Shown in pieces: positions 27,494-36,390 of a stretch of 64,000 bases of DNA. The notes beneath the pieces were generated by a model that saw nothing but the letters and a program-made list of their open reading frames with translations, was not told the DNA's origin and did no database searches. The stretch is taken from the NCBI GenBank assembly GCA_032027205.1, contig JAVSMN010000001.1, positions 3,847,418-3,911,417 of the forward strand. Reading direction: 5' to 3'. Within the stretch, counting starts at the first letter, position 1, and the number at the start of each line of letters is the position of its first letter. Made by a program: the position numbers and the translations under genes. The stretch comes from Zeimonas sp032027205. GTDB taxonomy: Bacteria > Pseudomonadota > Gammaproteobacteria > Burkholderiales > Burkholderiaceae_E.

Positions 27494-28555
27494 CTATGGT
27501 CGATCAGCGGACAGGTGGTCCGCATTCGAGGGCCGCCTGAATTCTTCCGTGCACCTCCCGGCGCGCTGCCTCAGAGTTGTGTAGCGACGCGGCCCCAGTG
27601 CTGCAAGTGCAACCACCTTGGCAAGCGTCGCCAGCGTTGGACTGACGCGCAGCGCAGCTGCCAATTGGCTTCGCATGGCCGACCGACTGCCGTCCAGCGC
27701 GTGCAGTAGTGCGAGTTCGATGAAAACCGACGCGCACTCATGCGTGACGAACTTCCGCTCTTCTGTCGTCAGGGCGGGCTGCGACGACAGCCGCAACTGT
27801 GAACGAGAGACGCTCTCGAAGTAGGTCTTGGGAGCGGTATGAAACATGTCCGACAGTCCGATCGATCCGCTATGGCGTTTGAGCGTCGCGCCTTGAACAC
27901 AACTCACGAAAAATGGCCCACGCAAGGCAATGCGCCCCAACAAATCGACGTCCTCGTAGACCTCGAGACCTTCATCGAAGAACCCGGCTTGTTCGATCGC
28001 CGCACGACGCACCAGCCAGCCTGAGGGAAAGAAGCAGCACGCAAGCACGGCCCGGATCGGCCGCCTCAGCAGTGGAGCCGAAGCGAACTCGGCTGCCATA
28101 CCTCTTATTTCGAAGATCGAACGCTTGCGGCCTGGAACGCTCTCATCGATCGCACAGTCCACCAAATGTGCAAGCACACGTGGATGAAGCTTCAACTCCG
28201 CGGCCTGCAACGCCAATTTGTCAGGGGCCCATTCGTCGTCCGAATCAAGAAACGCGATCCAATCTCCACGCGCGGCACGCAGGCCGGCGTTACGGGCGGA
28301 ACTGACGCCGGCGTTCGGTTGAAACAAATACCTGACTTTCCCACCATAAGCTTCGACCCGCTCGCGCGTGTCATCAATCGAACCGTCATCGACGACAATG
28401 ACTTCGCACGCCGGCAAGGTCTGCGCAAGAACGCTGTCGATCGCGGCGCCGATGCAATGCGACCGGTTGTATGTGGGAATGACAACGGAGATGCTGATGC
28501 CGTCGATCCCGACGATGGAGTCCGCAACCTCATTTGCACTACTGGAGTCCAACAT
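27494..28555 (-). CDS. GT2 glycosyltransferase
   Basis: 353 residues. The ATG at 28555 shares one base with the TGA of the upstream gene (TGATG), so translation is coupled; upstream in-frame sequence is non-coding. GT-A motifs: ISVVIPTYNRSHCIGAAIDSVLAQT, VIVVDDGSIDDT, GVSSARNAGLRAARGDWIAFLDSDDEW with the DSDD acidic site, and a later GLEVYEDVDLLGRIA. It is a typical chain-extending enzyme of polysaccharide clusters. The C-terminal 100 residues are helical with no clear membrane span. Confidence 0.87.
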   Translation of the reverse strand: MLDSSSANEVADSIVGIDGISISVVIPTYNRSHCIGAAIDSVLAQTLPACEVIVVDDGSIDDTRERVEAYGGKVRYLFQPNAGVSSARNAGLRAARGDWIAFLDSDDEWAPDKLALQAAELKLHPRVLAHLVDCAIDESVPGRKRSIFEIRGMAAEFASAPLLRRPIRAVLACCFFPSGWLVRRAAIEQAGFFDEGLEVYEDVDLLGRIALRGPFFVSCVQGATLKRHSGSIGLSDMFHTAPKTYFESVSRSQLRLSSQPALTTEERKFVTHECASVFIELALLHALDGSRSAMRSQLAAALRVSPTLATLAKVVALAALGPRRYTTLRQRAGRCTEEFRRPSNADHLSADRP

Positions 28556-30399
28556 CAGGTTTGACTCCTTCCTTGTCGATATCGTCCAACCTTGGCAACC
28601 TGGCGCGCTCGTATCCACACACCACTCATGTAACTGCTCAACAGACTTCGAAGCCTCTCGAATACGAATGGATTGTCGAAGCCGCGCAACGGCTTCTTCT
28701 GGATCGAGTTGATCAGCGTCAGCAATTGCGAGAGGACCTTGCCGCTGCGGCGACCGTGGTACGGGAGAGTCGCCTGTACAGTCGTCTCGAACAGGCTGGA
28801 ATAAAGGCCTGAGTGGCCACACGATGCCATGGCGAAACCCAGTTCAGATTTCCAGCGTGTGAAGTCTTCCACCAGGAAGGTGTGTACCGACAACGACAAG
28901 GAGGAACCACTGCGGCCTCGCATTGCTGCCCGGTTCCCGTCCTCCTTGCCGATCCCGAGTGCCTGACGAATTCCGTTGATCAGGCAGTGGTTCATGGTCG
29001 GATACTGCGCGGCTCGCATCCTCGCCGATTCGAGATCGCCAATGCAAAGGTAGCAAGCGACGAGGTAAGCCCACTCCACGGGATCCGGCATGACGTCCTC
29101 GTACTTGCCGAGGGTGTCTCGATTAAGCGCCACGACTTTTTGAAGCGCATCGCCGACCCTCCCACACCGCAAGTCGCACGCCGCAAGCATCAATTTGGGT
29201 TCGGCCATTCCGCGGGCCAACGCCAGCGACTGCAGGTACAAGCCGGCGGCATCCTCGAATCGGCCTTGGCCGTATTGTTCATTTCCCTTTCGAATCAGTT
29301 GGAGATGAAGCCCATCCGATCCTGGAAAGCGAAGAGGTGGGCGGTCGCTCGAACCCTGGAGCGCCAGGCCCGAGAAGGGAGCGTCCTGGACGATCACCTC
29401 GCCGGACTTCCTCGTTGTGTTCAATTCATACCACTGCAAGATCTGATTGCGCTGCCTGTAGGTGTGCTTATCGAGCACAAGCCGTCGCCCTGCAGCGATC
29501 ATCCGAGACAATCTTTCTTGCTGGTCAAAGACAAAACCGACCTTGTCGAGCACGTCGTCTGAAGCTGCAAACAGGCAATTCTCGAGGTCCCTGAATCCGG
29601 CGGCTTCGAGCACCGGACTCCGCTCGGTCAGCAAGAGGGTTCCACACGCTGGAATTTCCAGATGCTTTCGAACAAGATCCATGGCTACCGAGCCGCACGT
29701 CGGGGCAATCCATGCGGCCGCGATGAGCTTCGCGTAATCTCGTCCGAGCAGCACCTGGTTGGACCGCATTCTCGATACGTATCCGTGGTGCGGACAGACG
29801 ATCGAAGGGTAGTTTCGTTCCAGGGCTGGATAAACAGCGCGCCGCCAGGGATAGTCTTGGTCGCGATTGCCGGCGATTGCCAAGGCGACAAGTTTCTCGG
29901 CAGCGCCGCCATTGAATACGTCCGGGTCGATGAAATTGGGCCAGAAAAACAGCTTGTCTCGAAGGCCTGGAAAGTGTTCGAGCGCGGTGGCGCAGATGGA
30001 GAAGACAGCATCTACATCCAGGCGTGCGATCTCGGAAAGGATCAGCCCGCGTGTTCCGCCCCAGGCGTCTGCATTGAGAATTCCGATGCGCGGGATCGCC
30101 GGATTCGCGGCACTGTTGCGGACGGCCGGTCGGCGCGCGCTCGCGATCTGAAGTCCGAGTTCGAACGCGAGGATGTCGGGAGCGTGCAGGTCGCACAATT
30201 GTCCGATATCGCATTCCCCCGAAACCGTGACGACCTCGAAGAATTCCGACAGGCACTTGATGTGTTCGTCCTTGTGTTTCACCAGAAACCTGGCGCAAGA
30301 CGTGCCGTAGTCGTAATGGACATAAACCATCTTCGGTCGGCGCACGCGGCGCACCTGCATGGGCTCGGCGATCGTCGCGATTGTGTCGGTAGAATTCAC
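28555..30399 (-). CDS. CgeB-like glycosyltransferase with helical repeat tail
   Basis: 614 residues from the GTG at 30399, which forms a GTGA overlap with the flippase stop and has AAGGAG upstream. The N-terminal 370 residues look like a GT-B enzyme of the CgeB/glycosyltransferase family 1 type (MVYVHYDYGTSCARFL, FFWPNFIDPDVFN, EIPACGTLLLTERSPVLEAAGF, YRQRNQILQW near the end). The C-terminal third has TPR-like helices (GRFEDAAGLYLQSLALARG, VEWAYLVACYLCIGDLESARMRAA), perhaps for protein contacts within the assembly complex. Base composition is somewhat less GC-rich than in the flanking genes. The sugar is unknown. Confidence 0.72.
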   Translation of the reverse strand: MNSTDTIATIAEPMQVRRVRRPKMVYVHYDYGTSCARFLVKHKDEHIKCLSEFFEVVTVSGECDIGQLCDLHAPDILAFELGLQIASARRPAVRNSAANPAIPRIGILNADAWGGTRGLILSEIARLDVDAVFSICATALEHFPGLRDKLFFWPNFIDPDVFNGGAAEKLVALAIAGNRDQDYPWRRAVYPALERNYPSIVCPHHGYVSRMRSNQVLLGRDYAKLIAAAWIAPTCGSVAMDLVRKHLEIPACGTLLLTERSPVLEAAGFRDLENCLFAASDDVLDKVGFVFDQQERLSRMIAAGRRLVLDKHTYRQRNQILQWYELNTTRKSGEVIVQDAPFSGLALQGSSDRPPLRFPGSDGLHLQLIRKGNEQYGQGRFEDAAGLYLQSLALARGMAEPKLMLAACDLRCGRVGDALQKVVALNRDTLGKYEDVMPDPVEWAYLVACYLCIGDLESARMRAAQYPTMNHCLINGIRQALGIGKEDGNRAAMRGRSGSSLSLSVHTFLVEDFTRWKSELGFAMASCGHSGLYSSLFETTVQATLPYHGRRSGKVLSQLLTLINSIQKKPLRGFDNPFVFERLRSLLSSYMSGVWIRARQVAKVGRYRQGRSQT

Positions 30400-32009
30400 C
30401 GCCCTCTGCTCCTTGCACGATTCAGCCACGCCAGCTTTCCGGAAAGTCCGTGCGCGCCGGCCAGGTTGCCGAGAAGGTAGAGGGACGCAGCCGCGCTGAA
30501 CAACACCGCAACCGCTCCCGAGGCAATTGCGGTTTCGGGCCCGAATACGTAGAAACCAGCTTGCACTACGGCGATCACCGCCATGAACGCAAACGAAGTT
30601 CCGAAGTTCGCTGCTGACCAACGAAATCCGGTGAGCTTGCGGCAGATCGGGTACACCACGAGAAAGTGAAATACGTAGGATCCGAAGAACGCGAGGCCGG
30701 CACCGGCGAGACCGAAGCGTCGGACGCAGTACCACGTAAGGATGACGTTGACAAAGGTCCACGCCAGGTCGGTTCCCACAAACAGCATTTGCCTGCCTTT
30801 GGCAACGAGGATGTAGCCCAGCGGCCATGTCACCACCCGCAACGCCATGCCAAGGCAAATCCAGCGCAGGACTTCGGTCGCGCCATCGAAGTCGCCGCTG
30901 TACAGCAGTCGGATAGCCCACGGCGCAAAAGTCAACGTGGCCAGCACACCGGCACTCGCGAGCAGCAGGCTCACCCGTGCCTGCTCATTGACGATGCGAT
31001 TGCACTCCGCGTCGTTGTCGGCCGCAGCGACGAGCCGCGGATAAAAGTCGGTAGCCATCGCCTGCAGGATGAACATGACGTAGATGCCTCCTACAGCCCA
31101 TGCCGCCTGGAAAAGCCCGGCGGCCTCCAGGCCCTGCTCTCTGATGAGGATGATGCGTACGACGTATGCGGCTCCCATCGTGAGCAGCGCACTCGACATG
31201 AATGCCAAGCCCAGGCGCAGCAGCGCTCTGACTTCCTGCGTCATCTGCGACACATCGAGCGCGGGTCGCCCGATCTGCACTTTTCGAGCGAACCACCAAG
31301 ACATGAGCAGCGACATTGCCGCCATGGCCACCAATGCCAGCGCCACCCCTCTCTCACGTAGCCAGTACACGAGAGCGACGCTGAAGACGGCTCCCAGCAA
31401 TGATCCGAGGATGCCGACCTTGGCGATATCGCCGATGCGGCGCAGGCCCTGCAGCAGCGCGCCCTGGCCGTCGGAAACAAGTCGAAGAAAGACTGCGATC
31501 GAGAGCAGAGCGATAGCGTCGGCGTGTTCGTCGTCGCCGAACGTGAGGACGGCGACCGGCTTCGCAAATGCCGCCAGCAACAAGGTGCCCAGAATGCCGA
31601 GCACCGCAGCCGTGCGTCGCAAGATGTACACCGTCCGCGCAATCCGTTGCAGATCGCCCGTCCCGGCGGATTCGGCGATCTGCCGGACGCCGCTACTGTT
31701 GATGCCCAGTTCGGCAAACGTGCGCGCGAGATCGGCCACGGTGCTGAATGCAGCCATCAGGCCGAACCCGGCCGGGCCGAGCATCATCGCCATCGCCTTG
31801 GTGCGTACCAGGCCGATCGCCATGTTGATGGCCGACGATCCGCCGATGACTGCCGAGGATCTCAGGATCTCGAGGTAGGTGCTCGAGGCCTGCGCCGGGC
31901 CGCCCGGCAACTCGGGCTGCTCGGGCCTGGCGGCTTCACGTTCGTCCAAGGGCGCGAGCCCCGAACGCGCAGTCGTGCCCTGGTTCATTGGGAGCGCTGT
32001 TGCCTGCAT
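30396..32009 (-). CDS. Wzx-type lipid-linked oligosaccharide flippase
   Basis: About 537 residues from the ATG at 32009 (31988 also possible; the frame stays open to 32078 inside the upstream gene). Twelve to fourteen hydrophobic helices follow a polar N-terminus; the first membrane region holds GGSSAINMAIGLVRTKAMAMMLGPAGFGLMA, the common Wzx/MATE start. The protein belongs to the polysaccharide biosynthesis (MOP) superfamily and would flip the undecaprenyl-linked repeat unit to the periplasm for the Wzy-like polymerase. It lies between the aminotransferase and CgeB-like genes. The stretched polar N-terminus is unusual and makes the start uncertain. Confidence 0.87.
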   Translation of the reverse strand: MQATALPMNQGTTARSGLAPLDEREAARPEQPELPGGPAQASSTYLEILRSSAVIGGSSAINMAIGLVRTKAMAMMLGPAGFGLMAAFSTVADLARTFAELGINSSGVRQIAESAGTGDLQRIARTVYILRRTAAVLGILGTLLLAAFAKPVAVLTFGDDEHADAIALLSIAVFLRLVSDGQGALLQGLRRIGDIAKVGILGSLLGAVFSVALVYWLRERGVALALVAMAAMSLLMSWWFARKVQIGRPALDVSQMTQEVRALLRLGLAFMSSALLTMGAAYVVRIILIREQGLEAAGLFQAAWAVGGIYVMFILQAMATDFYPRLVAAADNDAECNRIVNEQARVSLLLASAGVLATLTFAPWAIRLLYSGDFDGATEVLRWICLGMALRVVTWPLGYILVAKGRQMLFVGTDLAWTFVNVILTWYCVRRFGLAGAGLAFFGSYVFHFLVVYPICRKLTGFRWSAANFGTSFAFMAVIAVVQAGFYVFGPETAIASGAVAVLFSAAASLYLLGNLAGAHGLSGKLAWLNRARSRGR

Positions 32010-32035
32010 CGTTTCTGCAAGCCAGGCGTCAACGC

Positions 32036-33205
32036 TCAGGGCTGCACTTCGGAAGTCGCCTGTCCTGTCAACAGGCAAGCTTCGCTCAAGGCCGTTGCCA
32101 CTTCCAGTTGCTCGGCCGGCGTCATGCCCGGATACAACGGGACAAGAACCGACGCATCCTGGGCGCGCTCGGATTCAGTGAGGCGGTGACGTACCGCCAG
32201 ATCATGGTACGCAGGCTCTCGATGGCTGCACATGATGCCGCGGCGCGTGCTGACGCCCCGGTCCAGCATCTCCTGCATGACCACGCGCTGCTCGACCCGC
32301 ACAGGCAGCCTCACAGCAAAGCTCTGCCAGTTACTGCGTGCCCACGAGGGTTCGATCGGCAAGCCGATACCGGGCACGTCGGCCAGGAGTTCGCAATAAC
32401 GGCCCGCCAGTTCGCGGCGTTCCCCAACGATGCCGGGCAATCGCTTCAACTGCTCCCGGCCCACCGCCGCCTGGATGTCCGTCATTCGGTAGTTGTAGCC
32501 GACCTCGGGGTAGCTCTCGAAGATCACCTGCGCCGAGCCGTGGCGGACGGTGTCGGGCACGCTCATCGCGTGCTGGCGAAGCAGTCGATACTGGCGATCC
32601 CAATCCCCGCGGCGTGTGGTCAACATGCCGCCGTCGCCGGTACTGATGACCTTGCGCGGATGGAACGAGAAACACGCCACGTCCCCGTGTGGTCGTCCGA
32701 TCTTCTCCCAGCGGCCATCCCACAGGATCTCGCTACCGATCGCGCACGCAGCATCCTCGATCAGCGGCAGTCCGTGCTTGCGTGCAAGCGGAACGAGACG
32801 CGCAAGGTCACAGGGCATGCCCACCTGGTGCACGCACAGGATCGCGCGGGTCCGTTCGGTGATGGCCGCCTCGACGAGCGCCGGATCCATGTTGAAGGTG
32901 CCTGGTTCGATGTCGACGAACACCGGCATGGCGCCGCAGTAGCGGATGCTGTTGGCGGTTGCGATGAAGGAGTGGCTGACGGTGACGACTTCATCGCCGG
33001 TCCGCACACCTGCCACCCGCAGCGCGAGGTGAAGCGCCGTCGTGCAGTTCGAAACTGCGCAGGCATGGGGCGCATCGACGAACTGCGCGAACTCGGCTTC
33101 GAACGCCGCTACCTCCGGACCTTGCGAGGTCCAGCCGCTGAGGATCACGCGGCGAGCCGCCTCGGCTTCGGCTTCGCCCAGCACGGGCCGGGTGATCGGG
33201 ATCAT
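32036..33205 (-). CDS. DegT/DnrJ/EryC1/StrS aminotransferase
   Basis: 389 residues, PLP-dependent sugar aminotransferase. The ATG at 33205 gives an ATGA overlap with the epimerase gene. Motifs: FEAEFAQFVDAPHACAVSNCTTALHLAL, EDAACAIGSE, and FSFHPRKVISTGDGG, whose Lys should hold PLP. The partner nucleotide sugar is unknown; a keto-sugar from the adjacent epimerase/dehydratase-like enzyme is likely. It is followed closely by the flippase gene. It is one of two such enzymes in the locus (the other is at 37413-38513), so at least two amino-sugar steps may exist. Confidence 0.89.
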   Translation of the reverse strand: MIPITRPVLGEAEAEAARRVILSGWTSQGPEVAAFEAEFAQFVDAPHACAVSNCTTALHLALRVAGVRTGDEVVTVSHSFIATANSIRYCGAMPVFVDIEPGTFNMDPALVEAAITERTRAILCVHQVGMPCDLARLVPLARKHGLPLIEDAACAIGSEILWDGRWEKIGRPHGDVACFSFHPRKVISTGDGGMLTTRRGDWDRQYRLLRQHAMSVPDTVRHGSAQVIFESYPEVGYNYRMTDIQAAVGREQLKRLPGIVGERRELAGRYCELLADVPGIGLPIEPSWARSNWQSFAVRLPVRVEQRVVMQEMLDRGVSTRRGIMCSHREPAYHDLAVRHRLTESERAQDASVLVPLYPGMTPAEQLEVATALSEACLLTGQATSEVQP

Positions 33206-34179
33206 GCGGCAGCCCCCAGTGAACGATTCGCCTCCCACCACTGCACGAGGCTGTCGAGGCCCGCGCGCAAGTCGATGCGGGCCTTGAATCCGAGCAGCCG
33301 CTCGGCCTTCTCCGTGCTTGCCAGCCTTCGCGACACGGGATTGACGCTTCGTTCCGGTCCGTGCTCCGGTACCAGATTTGCGCCCATCACCTGCAGCAAG
33401 GCGGCTGCAAGTTCGAGTAGCGACGTCTCGACGCCGCTGCCGACGTTGTATGCCTGGTCGGCGTTGTCGGTGAGGAGCGCGAGAACATTCGCGCGCGCGA
33501 TGTCCTCGACATGCACGAAATCCATCGTCTGGCGGCCATCGCCGAAGATCAGAGGCGCCTCGTTGCGGGCGATCCGCTCCATCCAGCGGATCAAGACTTC
33601 GGTGTATCGGCCGTGCACGTCCATCCGCGGCCCGTAGACGTTGAAATATCGCAGCGTCACGTACTCGAGTCCGTACATGGCGCGGTACGCGCGCAGCATT
33701 CCCTCGAGAAAGGTCTTGGTCGCTCCGTACCAGGTCTGGTCGTTGTACGGGGGGTGCGTCTCGGGCGTCGGGAAGACGTCGGCGAGCCCGTAGATCGACG
33801 CCGATGACGAGGCAACCACCCGCCGTACTCCCGCTTCGCGCGCCTGGTCGACGACGTTGAAGCTGCCGTCGCACATCACTTCCATCGCTTCGCGGGGTTC
33901 CGCCGCACATGCAGTGATTCGCAACGCCGCCATGTGCAGAACGGTATCGACACCCCGCATCGCAGCACGTACGTCGTCGACGTTGCGGACGTCACCGCGA
34001 ATCACTTCGAGCCGAGGATCGGTCGACGCCTGCTGGAGGTTGCGCTGGGTGCCGCGGACGAAATTGTCGAGCACCACGATGCGCGCCGGCGCGTGCTCGC
34101 GCAGCAGCAGATCGATCGTCGTCGACCCGATGAGTCCTGCCCCACCGGTAACCAGGATGTTCGACCCGTCGATTTCCAC
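33202..34179 (-). CDS. NAD-dependent epimerase/dehydratase (extended SDR)
   Basis: 325 residues. Rossmann motif VTGGAGLIGS, DNFVRGT, SSSASIYG and the catalytic YGATK are visible, followed by RYFNVYGPR. These mark extended SDR enzymes acting on nucleotide sugars (UDP-glucose 4-epimerase or 4,6-dehydratase-like). The start is GTG at 34179 with GGAG five bases upstream. It overlaps the aminotransferase by four bases, so the two probably act in sequence to make a keto- then an amino-sugar. The precise reaction cannot be read from sequence. Confidence 0.88.
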   Translation of the reverse strand: MEIDGSNILVTGGAGLIGSTTIDLLLREHAPARIVVLDNFVRGTQRNLQQASTDPRLEVIRGDVRNVDDVRAAMRGVDTVLHMAALRITACAAEPREAMEVMCDGSFNVVDQAREAGVRRVVASSSASIYGLADVFPTPETHPPYNDQTWYGATKTFLEGMLRAYRAMYGLEYVTLRYFNVYGPRMDVHGRYTEVLIRWMERIARNEAPLIFGDGRQTMDFVHVEDIARANVLALLTDNADQAYNVGSGVETSLLELAAALLQVMGANLVPEHGPERSVNPVSRRLASTEKAERLLGFKARIDLRAGLDSLVQWWEANRSLGAAA

Positions 34180-34232
34180 AATGACTCCAGTGAATTGCCG
34201 CGACCGCCTGGCGGTCTAGACCGTCGTTGCGA

Positions 34233-35546
34233 TCAACCGGCGCCCTCGCATCGGAGGACCACTCCTACCGTTCGCGCGAGGATGCGCAGATCCAGCGACA
34301 ACGAGCAGTTCTGCGCGTACTGGATGTCCATGCGAACCATGTCGTCGAACGAGACGCGGCTGCGCCCCTCCACCTGCCAGAGCCCGGTGATGCCCGGCTT
34401 CACCTCGAGCACCCTTCGCAGGTGCCACGACTGATAGTTCTCGGCCTCGTACGGAATCGGCGGTCGCGGTCCGACCAGGCTCATGTCGCCCTTGAGCACG
34501 TTCCACAACTGCGGGAGTTCGTCGATGCTCGTCTTGCGGATCCAACGCCCGACACTGGTGATCCGCGGATCGCCGTTCATCTTGTACGCGAGTCGCGCGT
34601 CGTCGACCGTCGAAGCGTCGGAGACGGCGCGACCTTTGATCAGGTCCTCCACGTACCGGCGATGGATGTCGTCGGCGGCATCGACCCGCATCGAGCGGAA
34701 CTTGTAGAAGACGAACGGATGGCCGCCCTTGCCGAGCCGACTCTGCCGGAAGATCACCGGACCGCGCGACGTGAGCAGGATGGCGGCCGCGGTGGCGAGC
34801 ATGATCGGCGCGGCGAGGAGCAGGATGACGAAGGCGCCGACGATGTCAATCGTGCGCTTGAGCGCATAGCCGCCGGTTCGCTCGTCCGAGATCTCCACGC
34901 CGGCTTCGGCGACGGACGACGCCGAAAAAGTCCGATGTGCGTCGAGCATCGCCTCGAGGCGGTCGTCGGGATAGGTTGCGCTGTGGCTGGAATAGTCGAC
35001 GCCGCGCGCCGCGCGGCGCAGGCGATCGTCGAACTGGCGCGTACCTTCGGAGGCGGTCTCGGGCAGCAGGACGACGAACACGCCGTCGTCCAGCCTTGCC
35101 AAATAATCGGTTTCCCGCTTGCGCTGCTGCAGGCATCGCACGAAAGACGCAACCTGCTGCCTCTCCTTCGCGGCGACCCGGAACAGCATCAGCGACAGCG
35201 GCGCGTGCGAACGGTCGGCGCGCCGCTCCTCGCGCTGCAGCACGCGCAGGAACGACGTCTCGGACAGCATCTGCGGAACGTCGCCCGTTGCGGCGTCGGC
35301 GGCCAACTGCATGGATGCGGTGAACCCGGAATGTCTTGCATTACGACGGCAACGGGCCGCGCTCGCCCGAACCCGACGCGTGCGCAGGAACTGGATGAGG
35401 GAGTCTTCGGGGTGGGCCTCCCCCGCACCCTCCCACGTGTTCACGGTGAGAGAGTCGAGCATGGGGGGGTTCGAAAAATCCGTCGTAGCGGGCGCGTCGT
35501 CGGCCTGCGCGTCGGAATCGAAGTTACCGGCGAACCGTGTATTCAC
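34233..35546 (-). CDS. Initiating sugar transferase with N-terminal degenerate GGDEF-like domain
   Basis: 437 residues from the GTG at 35546 (ribosome site GGGGAGGGGG; a TTG at 35573 is less likely). Residues about 95-200 look like a GGDEF domain that has lost its active site: VLQREERRADRSHAPLSLML at the start and DYLARLDDGVFVVLLPET where RxGGDEF would be. One membrane helix (about 232-255, AFVILLLAAPIMLATAAAILL) leads to the catalytic sugar-transferase domain with KFRSM, DELPQLWNVLKGDMSLVGPRP and PGITGLWQVEGRS. It would transfer a sugar phosphate to undecaprenyl phosphate, starting the repeat unit. It is the first gene of the minus-strand operon. Confidence 0.87.
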   Translation of the reverse strand: MNTRFAGNFDSDAQADDAPATTDFSNPPMLDSLTVNTWEGAGEAHPEDSLIQFLRTRRVRASAARCRRNARHSGFTASMQLAADAATGDVPQMLSETSFLRVLQREERRADRSHAPLSLMLFRVAAKERQQVASFVRCLQQRKRETDYLARLDDGVFVVLLPETASEGTRQFDDRLRRAARGVDYSSHSATYPDDRLEAMLDAHRTFSASSVAEAGVEISDERTGGYALKRTIDIVGAFVILLLAAPIMLATAAAILLTSRGPVIFRQSRLGKGGHPFVFYKFRSMRVDAADDIHRRYVEDLIKGRAVSDASTVDDARLAYKMNGDPRITSVGRWIRKTSIDELPQLWNVLKGDMSLVGPRPPIPYEAENYQSWHLRRVLEVKPGITGLWQVEGRSRVSFDDMVRMDIQYAQNCSLSLDLRILARTVGVVLRCEGAG

Positions 35547-35577
35547 AGTCCCCCTCCCCGCTTGCTTTGCCAACGAT

Positions 35578-35604
35578 TGAATAGCGCACTGCAGCGCAAG
35601 TCAA
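35578..35604 (-). promoter_or_regulatory. Candidate promoter of the minus-strand polysaccharide operon
   Basis: On the minus strand TTGACT (35604-35599) and TATTCA (35583-35578) are 15 bases apart, 32 bases before the sugar transferase GTG. The spacer TGCGCTGCAGTGCGC is nearly symmetric, so a regulator could bind there. The short spacing lowers confidence. The rest of the 298-base divergent interval shows nothing else. Confidence 0.35.
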
Positions 35605-35844
35605 TACATTTGCGTGCGCGAACCCGATCCGGGTCGTGCCGGCTCGCAAGTCGTTGTCCGGCAATGGGTTTGGCCGCCGATCCTCGCAGACGAACTGAGC
35701 GGGTCGAAGGGTTTTTGCACCGTAGCAATTCCCTGCCCGTTGAAAGCGTCGCCGTTCCGGAGCAGCATGGACGCCGCGATCCGTCACGTCGACGAAACAC
35801 ATGACCAACGACGCGATGCCAAGAAAAGCAGGGGAGCGAGCGCG

Positions 35845-36324
35845 ATGCCAATTTCGGACGACGTGCGACTCGGCGCCGGCGTGCGGATCTTCCAGCCATC
35901 GCTGGTCAACCTCTACGGCTGCACCATTGGAGACGCCACGCGCATCGGCGCGTTCGTCGAGATCCAGAAGAACGCGACGATCGGCGCACGCTGCAAGATC
36001 TCCTCGCACACGTTCGTCTGCGAGGGCGTTGCCATCGAGGACGAGGTGTTCGTCGGCCACGGGGTGATGTTCACCAACGACCTGAATCCGCGTGCGACGA
36101 ATTCCGACGGCACCCTGCAGGGCGAGGCCGACTGGCAGGTGACCCCGACGCGCATCCGACGACGCTCGTCGATCGGCAGCAACGCCACCATCGTCGCTGG
36201 AATCACGGTGGGCGAGGCGGCGCTGGTGGGCGCCGGTGCCGTCGTCACGCACGACGTTCCCGACTTCGCGATCGTCGCAGGTGTTCCTGCGCGAATCATC
36301 GGCGACACACGCGAGCGTCGCTAA
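35845..36324 (+). CDS. Left-handed beta-helix sugar N-acetyltransferase (WbpD-like)
   Basis: 159 residues from the ATG at 35845 (GGGGAG nine bases upstream). Hexapeptide repeats run through most of the chain (VRLGAGVRIF, GCTIGDATRIGAFVEIQ, ATIGARCKISSHTFVCEGVAIEDEVFVG, SSIGSNATIVAGITVG) and end with AIVAGVPARIIG. A loop, GHGVMFTNDLNPRATN, carries the catalytic-type His/Asn region of WbpD/WlbB enzymes, which acetylate 3-amino sugars on UDP. The next two genes are a WbpB-like oxidoreductase and a DegT aminotransferase, so the three could form a BED-type amino-sugar pathway. The first enzyme of that route (WbpA) is not in the window. Confidence 0.82.
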   Translation: MPISDDVRLGAGVRIFQPSLVNLYGCTIGDATRIGAFVEIQKNATIGARCKISSHTFVCEGVAIEDEVFVGHGVMFTNDLNPRATNSDGTLQGEADWQVTPTRIRRRSSIGSNATIVAGITVGEAALVGAGAVVTHDVPDFAIVAGVPARIIGDTRERR

Positions 36325-36390
36325 GCGAACTTTCCGACTTTCACGGGATCAGCGCGTCGCTGCAGGCAACACCTGCGTCAAGGGGGCATC

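Noticed and set aside
33206..33910. Upstream in-frame extension of the aminotransferase gene
   Set aside because: It lies over the epimerase gene, is Arg-rich and motif-free; the ATG at 33205 forms a normal ATGA overlap.
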